A stretch of DNA of 64,000 bases from Cyclina sinensis (lineage: Eukaryota; Mollusca; Bivalvia; Venerida; Veneridae). The DNA is taken from assembly GCA_012932295.1 (NCBI GenBank), contig JAAONU010000011.1:46254352-46318351 (forward strand), given 5' to 3'. Positions 60,785-64,000 of this stretch are shown piece by piece; the stretch's first letter is position 1; each line of letters opens with the position of its first letter. A model generated the notes under the pieces. It saw only the letters and a program-made list of their open reading frames with translations. It did not search any database and was not told the DNA's origin. The translations under genes and the position numbers were made by a program.

Positions 60785-60981
60785 ACTCCAAAATGACAAA
60801 GTGCAGAGTAATGGTTATTGTGCACTGCCCTTCTCCTCAGTGAAATCTATCCACCTATAAAGTTTCATGTTGATACCTTTATTAGTTTCTGAGTTATGGA
60901 CAGGATGAAAAGCGTGATGGATGTGTTGACAGACGAAAATGATCATCAGAAGTGGCATCTATATGCTCCTGGAAGCATATA
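60785..60981. mobile_element. Right-end fragment of the 'ATGCTCCCC' Helentron-like family
   Basis: It holds one unit (gtgcactgcccttctcctca, cctataaagtttcatgttga) and a decayed terminal hairpin atatgctcctggaagcatat then aa. The left end is missing. Confidence 0.65.
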
Positions 60982-61016
60982 AATAATGAATTTATTTTAC
61001 AGATTTTCTGATTCTT

Positions 61017-61220
61017 CAAGGGCACCTTCCCACATACTGCACAGGAAACAACCTGGAATGAAACTTTTAAAGGACCTTATACTCCACCAAGATAAGGGAT
61101 CCTGCCCCACCACGGCTGCACACAGCATGACACTGATACACTAGGGTTCCAGAGGCTAGCACACCTGTACATGACATTGATGATGTTTTGCTGGCTCCCA
61201 GTCATGATGAGGTGACTGTT
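61017..61220 (+). pseudogene. mariner transposase remnant (second catalytic Asp region)
   Basis: The plus-strand frame reads HILHRKQPGMKLLKDLILHQ, then DKGSCPTTAAHS. This is the mariner RRKRPGMLxKGVxLHQDNAxxHTA region with the catalytic Asp kept but the next Asn changed to Lys. After a frameshift it continues TLGFQRLAHLYMTLMMFCWL, corresponding to GFxxLxHPPYSPDLAPCDF, where the third catalytic Asp is lost. Only about 65 codons remain. Confidence 0.75.
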
Positions 61221-63638
61221 TCCATTGAACTGGTTCAACGTACATGCATACCCGGTAGGTATTTACAGTGTAATGACAGAAAAATTGATTAAAAATGCAA
61301 ATGGAAAAACTTATTTTACACCAGATCTATATCCTTTATGTGAAGGTAATCAAATTATTTAAAAGAGTAAATTTCAGTTAACAAATTTCACTGAAATAAA
61401 ATTATTTTGTTGTAAAAACTTGAACCAACAAAACTGTGTCAAGCCCTCAAAGAAATCGAAACAAAAATTCAACTGCAGTGTAGTATAACTATTTCAATAA
61501 TGCAACTACACAGTCATTATATCAAGAAAACACTATATCTCATAGACACACTGTCACTATTAAGCAATGATTGCAACAATAAAATTACATCCCCTCACAA
61601 GATATACTTCTATAGCAAGCAACTGAAATTTATCTTGATCATAAACTTTTAACAACACACTGCTAGCACCAAATACAATCTTTTATTTCAAATAATCAAG
61701 ACTTTTCCTTAAGAAAGGGATTGTTAGATTAAATTCTTGTCACCTGCTTGTCTGTCTATGAAAGTCATTTGGCAATCTTTCATTAAGACTGAAAAATAAG
61801 AAATGTTCCAAAATTTCCAATTTTTCAGCAAATGCTTAGGATATAAAAATATTTAAAGTGCAGTGAAGCTTTTTGACATTTTATGGTTTATAAGTTATAC
61901 TTTCTCCCTACAGGCAAAATATCAACTTTTTTATATTGCTATAAATTCAGAGAAGATACACTTATGCCTTACACTCATTAGCACTGACAAAATCTCTGCT
62001 CAAGCTGTAGCTACCATACCATTTCTGCATAGAAAAATTGAGTGAAGATTTTCAATTATCATACCAAATTCTGAAAATTAATTACTACCATATTTTATAA
62101 ACGTAACTTTCGTTGTTGTTTCCTTGGTCCAGATTTTCAAATCAAATATTCCTTACTGGACTAAATACCTAACCGTAATCATAGTGTTGAAATCTGTTAG
62201 ATTACATTACAGTTTATCTGGACAATTATGCATCTGATGTGCATATGTATATTTTAAGGATGAATGACCATTTTTCCTACAATTTTTATTTTCTCTATCT
62301 ACTTTGCTAATTGACTTAATCATGTCTTATTCAAAATCTACGGTAATCCTAAAACATAGCATACTCAGGAACTGTTTCAGTTTGAACAGCATGGTACCTT
62401 TCCTTACTACTGGATTCCTCTGATAAATTACTTGACTGGAAAATGACATTTAACATCAAAGCTCTAAGCTTCCATTATCATACTGAGAAGAAATTCTTTA
62501 CAATGACAGAGTGCACAGCATGACAAGCATTCTGACAAAACATTTCAAATGGCTACAAATGGGGTTCTTTTTTATGAAAATTCTGATGCAGTTTGCTAAA
62601 ACATATAATCTGACAACCCTTACATTACATAACTCATGTTTTGCTTTTTATAATTTTCTATGTTGTATTCCCCATAAGGGAAATAAACTTGTTATTTTTC
62701 AATCCTGCTGCCATTAAACTGGAGTAATAATTTCTGTGATGAAAAAAATCAGAAAAAGGAAAGTTCTGTGTTGTAAACAAACTTTTTTTAAAATATTAAG
62801 ACAAATCATTATCTGAATCTCTCTGAAAAAAATCACTGACTGAAACCATGTGAAAACTTTCAATCAGGACTGAACTGTATCCAAATTTAAAGAAAAGGGA
62901 AACCACTATGCGATGGATGAGTAACTAACCACTAAAGTCATTCACTTTTAAATGTCATGTCATGATATGAAAGTCTTTTTGCACACAAACAAAATAAGTC
63001 TTCACAAAAAAAGTAACAGTTATCATACAGAGACTGGTTTGTTGTCTCCATTATCGGTATCAACCTCTGCCTACATGGTCATGTGATCATGTAATTTTAA
63101 ACTAAACAACTCAGTGTGGCGGATGCTGTATGATTAACTGATTAACTGATGGATTTACAGGTAAATTTATGCCATAATCAGGCTTAAAGTATGCAAATGA
63201 AGTCCAAAAGTCCCCAACCTATAAAATCAAATCTCATGTTCTCTGCATTACTGAGTATGTTATTGACTATTGAATACTGCAGCTTGATATAATTCTTTTT
63301 AAAAGATGGTCATTCACAAACAATAAAACTGTATGTACTTGATCTTCTTTTACTGAATCATAATTTTTTTCTATTACATCTGCACTTTGTACATCAGTGA
63401 CATTACATTGCTGGCCATGTGTGACAACTGCTTGACATGCCAATCCTAACCACGTCATACATCCCACATAAAATTTATAAGGGAGCTTTAATTAATGTAT
63501 ATTCGACATACTGACTTATCAGGTTGACAATACACTTAGATGCAAAAAAAAGCAAAGGAAAAAGAAACAACTTAGTGAACAAGGAACCACATATTATCTC
63601 AAAATTTCTCTCACTGTTTCCATACCATCATTAACAAA

Positions 63639-64000
63639 CAAGAAATCGGTAGAACCAATGGATGCTCCCCGAATAAATGCCAATTCCAAAAGGGCTATTG
63701 TTTAATATGTATTTTTTTTTAAAGTATGAAAAATAACAAAGGGCAATAACTCCTAAATTATGCAAAATAGAGTTATGGTTCTTGCACGCTGCATAGAGAT
63801 CTATCTACCAATAAAGTTTCATGTTAATATCTCTTATACTTTGTGAGATATCCCCCGGACAAAAAATAAGTATGAGAAATTTAAAAAGGCAATAACTCAA
63901 AAATTAATAAAGCAAGAGTTATGGGTCTTCTGCACTGCACTGCTCATCAATGAGATCTATCTACTTATAAAGTTTCAAGTTGATAACTCTTATACTTTGT
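63639..64000. mobile_element. Helentron-like element of the 'ATGCTCCCC' family, cut by the window end
   Basis: It starts caagaaatcggtagaaccaa, then tggatgctccccgaataaat, nearly identical to 30613-31079. Two core units (aacaaagggcaataactcct) are seen before position 64000. The right end is outside the window. Confidence 0.78.

Larger units (their letters stand above)
46999..64000 (-). other. CPSF2: CPSF2 upstream intron (incomplete, at least 17 kb)
   Basis: No CPSF2 exon was found here; sequences for the expected KMGQMFMYD or FDKIQQLK regions were looked for on the minus strand without success. The interval holds a SINE (48823-49113), 145-bp tandem arrays (49260-51010 and 52200-53020), a hairpin-ended element start (53176), a TTAA element (54604-55373), a TTAA foldback (57279-57483), Helentron-like elements (57759-58140, 59397-60059, 60785-60981, 63639 to the end), a second SINE (58911-59190) and a mariner remnant (61017-61220). 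I see nothing identifiable in 46999-48820, 51011-52200, 53300-54130, 55378-57270, 58141-58910, 60060-60780 and 61221-63638, which look like ordinary AT-rich intron sequence. Confidence 0.8.

Noticed and set aside
63267..63467. 66-codon minus-strand frame
   Set aside because: No recognisable domain, AT-rich codons, no splice or start support.
46999..64000. 5' exons of CPSF2 in the window
   Set aside because: The expected N-terminal segments were looked for on the minus strand and not found; they are presumably beyond 64000.

Overview
The window is AT-rich, repeat-dense animal DNA and almost certainly comes from a bivalve mollusc, most likely a venerid-type clam. The organism call rests on the repeats. 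Many elements have ~110-170 bp tandem cores, (ACGG)n microsatellites and a hairpin at one end, an architecture known from the 'pearl'-type elements of bivalves. No prokaryotic gene organisation is visible, and nearly all short open frames are chance frames or frames inside tandem arrays.

One host gene is recognisable. Four consecutive, phase-compatible minus-strand exons encode part of CPSF2/CPSF100, the 100-kDa subunit of the mRNA 3'-end cleavage and polyadenylation factor. In transcription order they lie at 46998-46869, 46254-46133, 30149-30061 and 17833-17735. Together they cover about 147 residues (roughly 139-285 of a ~780-residue family), spanning the end of the metallo-beta-lactamase part and the start of the beta-CASP region. 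The 5' exons must lie beyond 64000 and the 3' exons before position 1, so the whole window is CPSF2 gene body. Introns are 614 bp, 15,983 bp and 12,227 bp, plus two incomplete ones of at least 17 kb. A 105-bp open segment with good splice sites at 31763-31659 is phase-compatible with insertion between the second and third exons.

Mobile elements fill most of the introns. (1) At least eight families of non-autonomous Helitron/Helentron-like elements share one plan: one end starts C(T/A)AG followed by a small hairpin and then an inverted copy of the other end, which finishes ...TAA; the middle is a tandem array. One 4.2-kb copy (7691-11881) holds three other elements nested inside it. (2) At least five elements are flanked by TTAA, the piggyBac-type target. 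Three of these, plus one decayed copy, carry a tRNA-like internal box A/box B. (3) A 1.8-kb GC-richer element (27552-29366) has CAGGGCTCTCGC ends and a 5-bp duplication, like the hAT5 group. (4) There are three decayed mariner transposase remnants and a TA-flanked MITE beside one of them. (5) There is a 205-bp retroposed fragment with an 8-bp target duplication, and two copies of a tRNA-derived SINE.

Layout: 1-644 is the tail of the large Helentron-like family; 3.3-4.4 kb is a 46-bp minisatellite; 7.7-11.9 kb is the nested element; 14-15.3 kb is a 172-bp array; 16.6-17.2 kb is a Helentron-like element; 17.7 kb is a CPSF2 exon; 18.0-18.9 kb holds two adjacent TTAA elements; 21.2-23.2 kb holds a mariner remnant, MITE and minisatellite; 23.7-25.0 kb is a TTAA element with a nested insert; 27-29.8 kb is a tandem core split by the hAT-like element; 30.1 kb is a CPSF2 exon; 32.5-33.8 kb is a Helentron-like copy with a retroposed insert; 36.5-37.6 kb and 44.3-45.5 kb are tandem cores; 46.1-47.0 kb holds two CPSF2 exons; 49.2-53.0 kb holds 145-bp arrays; 54.6-55.4 kb is a TTAA element; 57.3-61.2 kb is mixed elements; and 63.6 kb onward is another Helentron-like copy.
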